Part shown: positions 1-6,163 of the stretch, piece by piece
Numbering within the stretch: the stretch's first letter is position 1
Layout of the letters: each line of letters opens with the position of its first letter
NCBI GenBank assembly: GCA_017450945.1
Contig: JAFSSP010000014.1
Location: 1 to 44,084 of the forward strand
Source of the DNA: Clostridia bacterium
GTDB lineage: Bacteria; Bacillota; Clostridia; Oscillospirales; CAG-272
Length of the DNA stretch: 44,084 bases
Direction: 5' to 3'
The notes under the pieces: model-generated
What the model saw: the letters and a program-made list of their open reading frames with translations, nothing else
What the model was told of the DNA's origin: nothing
Databases searched by the model: none
Made by a program: the position numbers and the translations under genes

Positions 1-1075
1 ATCGACGCCGCAAGAGCGGCATACAACGCTCTGACCGCCGATCAAAAAGCGCTCATCACCGAAGCCGAATACAAAGTTCTGACTGATGCAGAAGCGGCTT
101 ACGCAAAGCTGAAAGCCGATCATGAAGCAGCTGACGCTGTCAAGACAAAGATTAACGCTATCGGCACCGTGGTCTACACGACCGAGAGCAAAGCCAAGAT
201 CGACGCCGCAAGAGAAGCGTATGACAAACTGACCGCCGATCAAAAAGCGCTCATCACCGAAGCCGAATACAAGATTCTGACCGACGCCGAAGTGGCATAC
301 GCAAAACTGAAAGCCGATCACGATGCAGCTGACGCTGTCAAGACAAAGATTAACGCTATCGGCACCGTGGTCTACACGACCGAGAGCAAAGGCAAGATCG
401 ATGAGGCAAGAGCGGCATACAACGCTCTGACCAACGATCAGAAAGCACTGATCTCCGAAGCGGAGTACAAAGTTCTGACTGATGCAGAAGCATCCTACGC
501 GAAACTGAAAGCCGATCACGATGCGGCAGACGCTGTCAAGGGCAAGATCAATGCGATCGGTGTCGTGGTCTACACCGCCGAAAGCAAAGCCAAGATCGAC
601 GCCGCAAGAGAAGCGTATGACAAACTGACCGACGATCAGAAAGCGCTCATCACCGAAGCGGAGTACAAAGTCCTGACCGACGCAGAAGCGGCGTATGCAC
701 AAAAGAAAGCTGCAGCCGAAGCGGCATATGCAAAACAGAAGGCTGACCGTGACGCCGCCAACGCCGCGAAAGAAATAATCAACGCCATTGGAACGGTAGA
801 ATACACCGAGGCTTGCAAAGCCAAGATTGACGCAGCAAGAGCGGCATACAACGCTTTGACCGCCGATCAGAAAGCACTCATCACCGAAGCGGAATACAAA
901 GTCCTGACCGATGCCGAGGCGGCTTACGCCAAACTGAAAGCCGATCATGAAGCGGCAGACGCTGTCAAGGCTTTGATCAACGCCATCGGCACGGTGGAAT
1001 ATACCGAAACTTGCAGAGGAAAGATCGGCGCGGCAAGAACTGCCTATAATGCTTTGACCGCTTCTCAAAAAACTC
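1..1075 (+). repeat. Tandem 198-bp coding repeats
   Basis: Five full 198-bp units and a diverging sixth are conserved at DNA level as well as protein level; for example the coding sequence for 'TADQKALITEAEY' recurs nearly unchanged. One unit carries a 33-bp insertion. Such arrays can change copy number by slippage or recombination, so the length may vary between strains and may be compressed in short-read assemblies. Confidence 0.85.
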
Positions 1076-1707
1076 TTGTGGATGAAACCACTCTCCTTGC
1101 CGCCGAAGCGGAATACAAGAGACTCGAACAAGAAGGCAAAGAGAAACTCGAAGAGGGAAATGTTACGGTCACGATCCCGGATGGTAGCGTTTTAATTCCG
1201 CTCGATATCGAACTCAAAGTGGAATTGAAGACAGAGGTCAAATCCGAAAGTGCTTCCGAAGATTATTCGGAGAAGGTCGAAAAGCTCCTTGCGGACAACG
1301 AGGAAATTTTTGCTGTTTACGACGTCAAACTGGTAAGAATCATCAACGGCGTTGAAAAGGAAATCCAGCCGAGCGACATCAAGGAAGGCACCGTTATCCT
1401 TGTAACGATGGAGATCCCCTCCGCACTGAAGGGCAAAGACTTCAAGGTGATGCATATTCACAGCGCAGACGACATTGAATATGTAGAGTACACCGTTGAA
1501 AACGGAGAAATCCGCATCCAGGTCGACAGACTCAGCCAGTTCGCATTTGTCAGCGAAAAGGCCGAAACGACCTCCAAAGGAAGCACAACCGGCATCATCA
1601 TTGCAAGCGTTGCTGTCGTCTTGCTTGTCATCTTCTTCCTCCTCTTCTTCCTGCTGAAAAAGAGAAACAAAGAAGAGGATAAAAAGAAGAAAAACGATAC
1701 CAAATAA
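1..1707 (+). CDS. Repeat-rich, membrane-anchored surface protein (5' end outside the window)
   Basis: The frame is open from the first base, so the start and any signal peptide lie upstream. The visible part is mostly an alpha-helical repeat of 66 residues (198 bp). Successive copies of the 'KIDAAR.AY' block begin at 1, 199, 397, 595, 826 and 1024; the 231-bp step reflects an 11-residue Ala/Lys-rich insertion. The repeat core reads 'AY..LT.DQKALI.EAEY'. A non-repetitive beta-rich region of about 140 residues follows. The protein ends in a hydrophobic segment (about 1585-1660) and a Lys-rich tail, which is a membrane anchor rather than an LPXTG sorting signal. Similar repeats are common in gut Firmicutes surface proteins; the ligand is unknown. 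The C-terminal region resembles that of the minus-strand surface protein at the other end of the window. Confidence 0.85.
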   Translation: MDAARAAYNALTADQKALITEAEYKVLTDAEAAYAKLKADHEAADAVKTKINAIGTVVYTTESKAKIDAAREAYDKLTADQKALITEAEYKILTDAEVAYAKLKADHDAADAVKTKINAIGTVVYTTESKGKIDEARAAYNALTNDQKALISEAEYKVLTDAEASYAKLKADHDAADAVKGKINAIGVVVYTAESKAKIDAAREAYDKLTDDQKALITEAEYKVLTDAEAAYAQKKAAAEAAYAKQKADRDAANAAKEIINAIGTVEYTEACKAKIDAARAAYNALTADQKALITEAEYKVLTDAEAAYAKLKADHEAADAVKALINAIGTVEYTETCRGKIGAARTAYNALTASQKTLVDETTLLAAEAEYKRLEQEGKEKLEEGNVTVTIPDGSVLIPLDIELKVELKTEVKSESASEDYSEKVEKLLADNEEIFAVYDVKLVRIINGVEKEIQPSDIKEGTVILVTMEIPSALKGKDFKVMHIHSADDIEYVEYTVENGEIRIQVDRLSQFAFVSEKAETTSKGSTTGIIIASVAVVLLVIFFLLFFLLKKRNKEEDKKKKNDTK

Positions 1708-1742
1708 TTCTTCATTAGCGTAATTCGCTAAACGAAACATTT

Positions 1743-1790
1743 AGGCGAACAGATGATCTTCTGAAAAGAAGATTCGTCTGTTCGCCTTTT
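1743..1790 (+). terminator. Rho-independent terminator of the first surface-protein gene
   Basis: A stem of about 20 bp (left arm 1743-1762, right arm 1767-1787) with a short A-rich loop is followed by TTTT. It sits 36 bp after the stop codon. A nearly identical copy lies in inverted orientation at 41963-42010 behind the other surface-protein gene. Confidence 0.85.
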
Positions 1791-1830
1791 GTGTTGGCAA
1801 AAAAACTTTTAGAGGATACGGAAACGCAGA

Positions 1831-2175
1831 ATGAAAACAATTTGTGAACTTTTCAGAAAAGTGGAGACTTTTGGCCATTCTCGCTGCCTACCTATTGAGG
1901 GGCTTTTTTTATTTTTCTTCGAAACTGGTTGTGAAAATGGCGTTTTCGTCGGCTACCCATTGAGGGGAAAATCTATTTTCGAGGTTTTGACCCCCAAAAC
2001 GGCGTTTTCAGGACATTTAAGTAGAGGGGTATCGTAAAAGTGGAAACAAATTGTAAACATTGAGATTTCAGCCTTGTTTTTTGCCTAAAAATCGCCCTTC
2101 TTAGTGGAGGACAAAATTATTTATGCCTTTGACCGCCACGTTTTGTCCTTTTTTTGCCCTTCATTATAGAGGGGC
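1831..2175. repeat. Left array of short alternating motifs
   Basis: This gene-free stretch carries five motifs 63-79 bp apart. Type A is CTACCTATTGAGGGG or its variant (1882-1902, 1947-1967). Type B is CATTTAAGTAGAGGGG (2014-2029) with variants CGCCCTTCTTAGTGGAGG (2093-2110) and GCCCTTCATTATAGAGGGG (2156-2174). All but the TGGAGG variant end in GAGGG(G), and all follow T-rich leaders. Some leaders are shared with the right array: the about 45 bp before 1875 resembles 3052-3096. No credible protein-coding frame was found here. Confidence 0.75.
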
Positions 2176-2232
2176 TGATCTGAAAAGAAAAAGGATCCCG
2201 CTAAAACAGCGAAATCCTGATCCTTTTTCCTT

Positions 2233-2544
2233 TTATGCAGTGACAATCCCGGATTTGATCGGAAACGACGGATCCTTCTGCGTCATCGTCAGTAGCCGGC
2301 AAGCTGTGCCTTCAGGATGATTTCTTCCGGCTTCCCATGCTTCCACCGTTTTCGGAGAAACACCCATATATTTGGCGAAAAGTACCTGCGTCAGTCCGGT
2401 TGCAAGCCGAATGCTCTTAATGTCTTCTGCTGAAAAAGACTCCACCGGTTGAATCGAGAGAACCGTAACCTTTGCTTTGCCGCGACCTTTCTCGTAATCA
2501 ATTGCTTGATTCAGTCCGGTTTTCAGATCATCAAACAAACTCAT
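2233..2544 (-). CDS. HigA/NadS-type antitoxin with XRE helix-turn-helix
   Basis: The 103-residue protein has a C-terminal helix-turn-helix: 'RLATGLTQVLFAKYMGVS' followed by 'KTVEAWEAGR.HP.G'. This is the signature of HigA/NadS-like antitoxins, which neutralize a RelE-fold toxin and repress the operon. Its ATG overlaps the toxin stop in an ATGA, so translation is coupled. The toxin-first order is typical of HigBA modules. It probably stabilizes the surrounding mobile element. Its identity as an antitoxin rests on both the fold and the partner. Confidence 0.88.
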   Translation of the reverse strand: MSLFDDLKTGLNQAIDYEKGRGKAKVTVLSIQPVESFSAEDIKSIRLATGLTQVLFAKYMGVSPKTVEAWEAGRNHPEGTACRLLTMTQKDPSFPIKSGIVTA

Positions 2545-2903
2545 TTCTTTTCTCCTTTCTGTGCGTTCTCGGATAATTGATCTTCCAAGACCTTAATCAA
2601 TTGCCGCAATTCGTTGCACTCTTCATCAGATAAGTTTTCCTTTTCGTTCTTAGCATATGCGGTCAAGAGATAGATTTTTTCATAAATCTCGAAGTCCACA
2701 TAAATAACGCGTACGCTTCCGCTTTTTCCTCGTTGCTCAAATGCAAACCGCATTTTACGGATTCCACCGGTTTTCCGCATTACGGCGCCGACTTTCGGAT
2801 CCGCTAACAATTCTTCCTGCAATCTGCGTAAATCGTCGTCGGTTAGCCCAAGTCCTTTCCATTTGGAACTGAACAACGGAAGTTCAACAAACGCTCTTGT
2901 CAT
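2541..2903 (-). CDS. RelE/HigB-family toxin
   Basis: The 120-residue protein matches the HigB2/NadS-partner branch of the RelE/ParE superfamily: 'GGIRKMRFAFEQRGKSGSVRVIYVDF', then 'IYLLTAYAKNEKENLS'. Family members are mRNA interferases that cleave mRNA in the ribosomal A site. The ATG at 2903 has an AAGGAG ribosome binding site 6 bp upstream and a perfect consensus promoter. It is the first gene of a two-gene operon with the antitoxin. The pair sits between two arrays of short repeats, so it appears to be cargo or a maintenance module of the mobile element. Confidence 0.88.
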   Translation of the reverse strand: MTRAFVELPLFSSKWKGLGLTDDDLRRLQEELLADPKVGAVMRKTGGIRKMRFAFEQRGKSGSVRVIYVDFEIYEKIYLLTAYAKNEKENLSDEECNELRQLIKVLEDQLSENAQKGEKK

Positions 2904-2932
2904 ATGAAACTCCTTTTTCTTTTCTCACTAAC

Positions 2933-2961
2933 ATTATACCCTATTAAATAGTAGTTGTCAA
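2933..2961 (-). promoter_or_regulatory. Consensus promoter of the toxin-antitoxin operon with palindrome in the spacer
   Basis: On the minus strand TTGACA (2956-2961) and TATAAT (2933-2938) are separated by exactly 17 bp; both hexamers are perfect. The spacer holds CTATTAAATAG (2941-2951), a palindrome with 5-bp arms and the likely operator for autorepression by the antitoxin. The operator role is inferred. Confidence 0.85.
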
Positions 2962-2998
2962 CAGTTTTTTGAAAAAAGAAAAATTATTTTGTTCCAAG

Positions 2999-3409
2999 AC
3001 CGCCACTTTTTGCCGTTTTTCGCCCATTTAAGTAGAGGGATCTTCTTCAAATGAAAACAATCCGTGAATTTTTCAGAGAAGTGTAAAGTTTTGACCCTTT
3101 TCGCTGGCTACCTATTGAGGGGTACTTGTTAACTCTTTGTGAATTGTGTCTTTTTGGAGCTATATTTTTGCCGTTTTTTTGCCCTTCATTATAGAGGGAT
3201 ATTACAAATTTTTAAAAATCGGTTGTGAAAATGGCAATCTCGCTGCCTACCTATTGAGGGGGATTTGTTAATTCTTCGTGAATTTTGCATTTTAGGGGGT
3301 TCGTTTTTGCCCGTTTTTTGCCCATTTAAGTAGAGAGATCTTTTTGTTAAAAATTTTTTTGCCCTTCGCGTGGACAAATGCCTGTTTTCGCTGGCTACCT
3401 ATTGAGGGG
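2999..3409. repeat. Right array of short alternating motifs
   Basis: Six motifs alternate strictly B-A-B-A-B-A: B at 3021-3039, A at 3101-3122, B at 3181-3198, A at 3241-3261, B at 3320-3337, A at 3389-3409. A is CGCTGGCTACCTATTGAGGGG minus one G in places; B is GCCCATTTAAGTAGAGGG or GCCCTTCATTATAGAGGG. The A-to-B spacers resemble each other (both have a 'TTTGTTAA' type start and 'GTGAATT'), so the real unit is a composite of about 140-148 bp. The array ends just before the relaxase region. No coding frame was supported. Confidence 0.78.
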
Positions 3410-3508
3410 ATATTTTTGTGAAAGGAGATACATATGAACCGACCGAGAGACCATCCCAAGCAGTCAATTTGACCGAACATTTGCGCGCCACCTTTGTGGC
3501 TGAACAGC

Positions 3509-3660
3509 GCAAGCAAAGTGTTAGCAAAATGCAAGCAAATTTTGGTTATCTGTTGCATTTTGGTAGCAGGATAAGAAAAATGCAATTTTTTGCAAAATCA
3601 CATTTTTGAGAGTCCGCCGGCTCGGCGGACTGACGAGCAGGAAACCTGCCTCGTTTTAGA
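3509..3660 (+). other. Candidate origin of transfer (oriT) with twin hairpins
   Basis: Directly upstream of the relaxase are two adjacent stem-loops. The first has a perfect 9-bp stem, AGTCCGCCG/CGGCGGACT, with a GCT loop (3611-3631). The second pairs ACGAGCAGG with CCTGCCTCGT through one bulge and an AAA loop (3633-3654). Upstream lie a TGCAA-TTTT-TTGCA inverted repeat (about 3580-3594) and a direct repeat GCAAGCAAA (3509-3517 and 3531-3539). Inverted repeats beside a relaxase gene are typical of oriT. They could instead act as an attenuator in the relaxase leader. Confidence 0.5.
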
Positions 3661-3676
3661 AGAAAAAGGAGGAAAT

Positions 3677-4927
3677 ATTATCAGCAACAATCCGGTTATT
3701 TTCAACATCCGATACACGCCCTATGCCTTGAAAAAAGGTGCAACCGAACGTGAGATCGCAAAGCACAAAGCAGAGCGAGCTTTCTACGATATGTCTGCCG
3801 AAAAGAATATCTACGGTTACATCAACGCGGAGAAGAAACGAAAGAGAGTAGATACCGCTCAACATTATTTTGAAAAGAACTACGGAGTCTTCAACGGTGA
3901 CGGCTATATCACTCCATCTCAATTGGAAGAAATGAGAAAGCGAGCGCAAGCCGGCGAGAAAAATCTTTGGCACGGTTTCATTTCAATCGATCAGAAGAAC
4001 TCGTACAAGATCGAAACCCCTGAGCAGTGCATGATACTCGTCAAAAAGAACTTCGGACAGTTCTTTCGGGATATGGGACTTGCCCCCGACAATGTCGATC
4101 TGATGTGCGCCTTGCATCTTGATCGCGTCAAACACTATCATATCCATTTTGCCTTTTGGGAGAAGGAACCGAAGTGCAAATACCGTAAGAAAGATCCCGA
4201 ATACCGCCACAAAGGAACAATACAACAGTCTGTCATCGACAATATGAAGGCACGACTGTCGCTCTACATCACAGGTAAGGTTCAGGATCTCTACGATTTT
4301 CGTCAAAGGTCTCTCTACCAATTGCGTAAGTTGGGCGAGTATTACAGCGAAAAGCACGTTGACGACGAGATCAAAGAAGAAATGATGAAACTCTGCAAAG
4401 CTCTGCCTTCAGGCATTCGGTATGAATACGGCAGAAAAGAAATGCAACCTTACAGATGGCAAATAGACAGCATTGCGGTAAAACTGTTCTTGCGCGACAG
4501 GGAGACAAGCAAAGCCGACGAACGTGTGTGGAAAAAATTCAGCGAAATCCGTCAAAAGATCAAAGAGACGTGTGGGGAGAATTCCGAAGCAACCGCATAT
4601 GTGGACAAGCTGGAAGAGGACTATAAGCAAAGAGTCGGAAATATCGTCCTTCGCGCGGCAATGTTCATCAAAGCCGAGCATCGGGAACTGAACCCAAAAC
4701 GAAAGTACAAGGTCAACGACAATCGACTCAAGCGCCGGCTTGCCATTTCCGAGCGGAACGTCGGCAAGCGCTTTCAATATCTTTTCGAGGGCTTTGCAAC
4801 CGGTCTTCTCGAACTGGAACGGGACTACTCCCACAGATTACAGGACATCGAAGAGGAAATAGAGGAAGAACGAAAACAGCAAGAACAAAAAGTGCAAGCA
4901 AGCTCAAAGTATAATTGGAGCAAATAA
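3677..4927 (+). CDS. MobL/MobP-type relaxase
   Basis: Relaxases nick one strand at oriT and pilot the DNA during conjugative mobilization. The 'HLDRVKHYHIHFAFWEKEP' segment holds the HxHxxF-like metal-binding histidines of the family, and the N-terminus 'FNIRYTPYALKKGA' is typical. The C-terminal third is charged and helical. No ATG gives a sensible start. A strong GGAGG (3668-3672) precedes ATT at 3677 and ATC at 3680, so a non-AUG start at 3677 is proposed (416 residues). The frame stays open back to a TTG at 3590, but that would translate through both oriT hairpins and has no ribosome binding site. No conjugation (type IV secretion) genes are seen, so transfer must use a helper. Confidence 0.82.
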   Translation: MISNNPVIFNIRYTPYALKKGATEREIAKHKAERAFYDMSAEKNIYGYINAEKKRKRVDTAQHYFEKNYGVFNGDGYITPSQLEEMRKRAQAGEKNLWHGFISIDQKNSYKIETPEQCMILVKKNFGQFFRDMGLAPDNVDLMCALHLDRVKHYHIHFAFWEKEPKCKYRKKDPEYRHKGTIQQSVIDNMKARLSLYITGKVQDLYDFRQRSLYQLRKLGEYYSEKHVDDEIKEEMMKLCKALPSGIRYEYGRKEMQPYRWQIDSIAVKLFLRDRETSKADERVWKKFSEIRQKIKETCGENSEATAYVDKLEEDYKQRVGNIVLRAAMFIKAEHRELNPKRKYKVNDNRLKRRLAISERNVGKRFQYLFEGFATGLLELERDYSHRLQDIEEEIEEERKQQEQKVQASSKYNWSK

Positions 4928-5059
4928 CATCAAGGCGTCTTTCTACAGTTGCAATCTGTTCACGCCCGAAACAGAACAGAAGCAAAAGGTTCAGCGAGCC
5001 GAATCGCTATGATATGAAAAAACAATCGCATATCTCTATGCTCATTTTTCAATTTCAGC

Positions 5060-5088
5060 TTGACAAACTTCCTCAGGTATGGTAAAAT
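5060..5088 (+). promoter_or_regulatory. Promoter of the tnpV-to-recombinase gene block
   Basis: TTGACA (5060-5065) and TAAAAT (5083-5088) are 17 bp apart. A perfect inverted repeat, TCGTAT-AA-ATACGA, follows just downstream (about 5096-5109). It may be an operator for a repressor or the small ribbon-helix-helix-like protein encoded in the same block. The rest of the gap 4928-5133 shows no gene. Confidence 0.75.
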
Positions 5089-5133
5089 ATAGGTATCGTA
5101 TAAATACGACTATTGCATCACAGGAGGTTTGAG

Positions 5134-5493
5134 ATGAACAGTAACGAAATCTTACGAAAAGCCGAATCCGGACAAGGGCTGACAGTTGAGGAGATCAAGA
5201 TCTATCAACGCCTTGTCAAGCCAACAAAGCACACCTATGGAAAGTACGGCACTTTGGCAAAGAAGTACCTTGAAGAAGATAATCCCGGCAAATACTGGTC
5301 GATTGAAAGTCTGCCTGCGTATTTACACGGGATCGACAAAGCGGCAGACAGTATGTTTGACTCAATGTACGCTAAACTTTCTGCTTCCGAGCGTTACCGT
5401 AAAACCGGAGATTTTCTCCACGACCTACGGATCGAAACAGAAATCCGCAATCGTATTGAAACCGAGATTCTACAAGAAATTGTCTATGTTTGA
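5134..5493 (+). CDS. tnpV: TnpV-like transposon protein
   Basis: The 119-residue protein resembles the TnpV family of Tn4451-like elements, with the typical core 'YGKYGTLAKKYLEEDNPGKYWSI', a following 'YLHGIDKAADSMFDSMYAKL', and a C-terminal helix ending 'ILQEIVYV'. The function of TnpV is not established. The ATG at 5134 follows AGGAGG (5122-5127) at ideal distance. It opens a tightly packed block that runs to the serine recombinase and shares the promoter at 5060-5088. Confidence 0.75.
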   Translation: MNSNEILRKAESGQGLTVEEIKIYQRLVKPTKHTYGKYGTLAKKYLEEDNPGKYWSIESLPAYLHGIDKAADSMFDSMYAKLSASERYRKTGDFLHDLRIETEIRNRIETEILQEIVYV

Positions 5494-5505
5494 GAGGTAC
5501 GGATC

Positions 5506-5646
5506 ATGGAAAAAGAAACGATGCAAAAAACTGTATCCATTGCCGGCAAAACCGCAAGAGTCGGACTTGGTTTTGGGCTGATCCTTTTGGATGTGGCGGC
5601 AAGTGCCGTCGGCGCAATTCTTTGCGCAGTTACTTCGCAAGATTGA
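5506..5646 (+). CDS. Small hydrophobic protein, 46 residues
   Basis: This short gene lies between the TnpV-like gene and the next small gene, 12 bp after the TnpV stop, with a GAGAGG upstream. After a charged N-terminus ('MEKETMQKT') the protein has a Gly/Ala/Leu-rich hydrophobic stretch, 'VGLGFGLILLDVAASAVGAI', which could form one membrane helix. The next gene's ribosome binding site overlaps its stop, which supports translation. I do not recognise a family. Confidence 0.5.
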   Translation: MEKETMQKTVSIAGKTARVGLGFGLILLDVAASAVGAILCAVTSQD

Positions 5647-5656
5647 GGTGAAAGAG

Positions 5657-5869
5657 ATGAAAAAAGAGCAAAAAGTGTCAAAAGACAAGAGATATGAGGA
5701 TAGACACAAGGAAGAACGAAAAGCAAAGTGTATGATCTGGGGGACAAGCGTAGAAAGACCGCTTGCCGAAGAGATTAATGCGTTTCTCAAGGCGAATGGC
5801 TTCACCAAAGTCCAGCTGATTAGGGCTGGCTATAAAACTCTTGCAGAAAAAGCCTCAAAGAACAAATAA
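5657..5869 (+). CDS. Small basic ribbon-helix-helix-like protein
   Basis: The 70-residue protein has a highly basic N-terminus followed by 'MIWGTSVERPLAEEINAFLKANGFTKVQLIRAGYKTL'. That is a short strand, then two helices, the pattern of ribbon-helix-helix DNA-binding proteins of mobile elements. The ATG at 5657 follows GAGGTG at 6 bp. The frame is open further upstream but overlaps the hydrophobic gene. A relaxosome accessory or repressor role is plausible, with the oriT, the inverted repeat near 5100 or the short-repeat arrays as possible targets. This is inference from fold and position. Confidence 0.6.
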   Translation: MKKEQKVSKDKRYEDRHKEERKAKCMIWGTSVERPLAEEINAFLKANGFTKVQLIRAGYKTLAEKASKNK

Positions 5870-5887
5870 ACGCTATCGTCTTTCCTT

Positions 5888-6160
5888 GTGGGAACGGGTA
5901 AAAATAAACGGATTCCCCGCCGTCCGAGAAGGAAAAACATTATAGAAGCAAACAGACTTATCATTTATCAAGAACAGCCCGACGGCTCTCTTGTAAGAAG
6001 TCGGGAAAAGAAAATCGGCAATACGATCTACACCGTGATTGCCAGACAAAAAGAGGACGCCAAAGAAACGGCGTTCGACATCACAAAAAGACTGATCGAG
6101 CGTAGTGCCGAAAGTCTTATCCAACAGAAACCGTTTGAAGGTTGCAATTCGGGAGGTTAA
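5888..6160 (+). CDS. TnpW-like small transposon protein
   Basis: The C-terminal part reads 'KKIGNTIYTVIARQKEDA' followed by 'ITKRLIERSAESL', matching the TnpW pattern (an 'IG.T.Y.V' strand followed by a terminal helix with 'K..RLI'). The gene is immediately upstream of the recombinase, 3 bp before its ATG, as expected in Tn4451-like blocks. The GTG at 5888 has no clear ribosome binding site. An AAGGA at 5929-5933 lies 5 bp before an in-frame ATT at 5939, so the translated protein may be only 73 residues. The function of TnpW is unknown. Confidence 0.62.
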   Translation: MGTGKNKRIPRRPRRKNIIEANRLIIYQEQPDGSLVRSREKKIGNTIYTVIARQKEDAKETAFDITKRLIERSAESLIQQKPFEGCNSGG

Positions 6161-6163
6161 AGA

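Noticed and set aside
1831-3409. A CRISPR array or tandem satellite in the short-repeat regions
   Set aside because: The repeats are of two types, vary in sequence and have related, not unique, spacers; no cas genes are near.
3433-3471. A 12-codon reading frame with a strong ribosome binding site (AAAGGAG) before the oriT candidate
   Set aside because: It stops at once and has no similarity I can see; it may be a leader peptide or gene remnant but cannot be supported as a gene.
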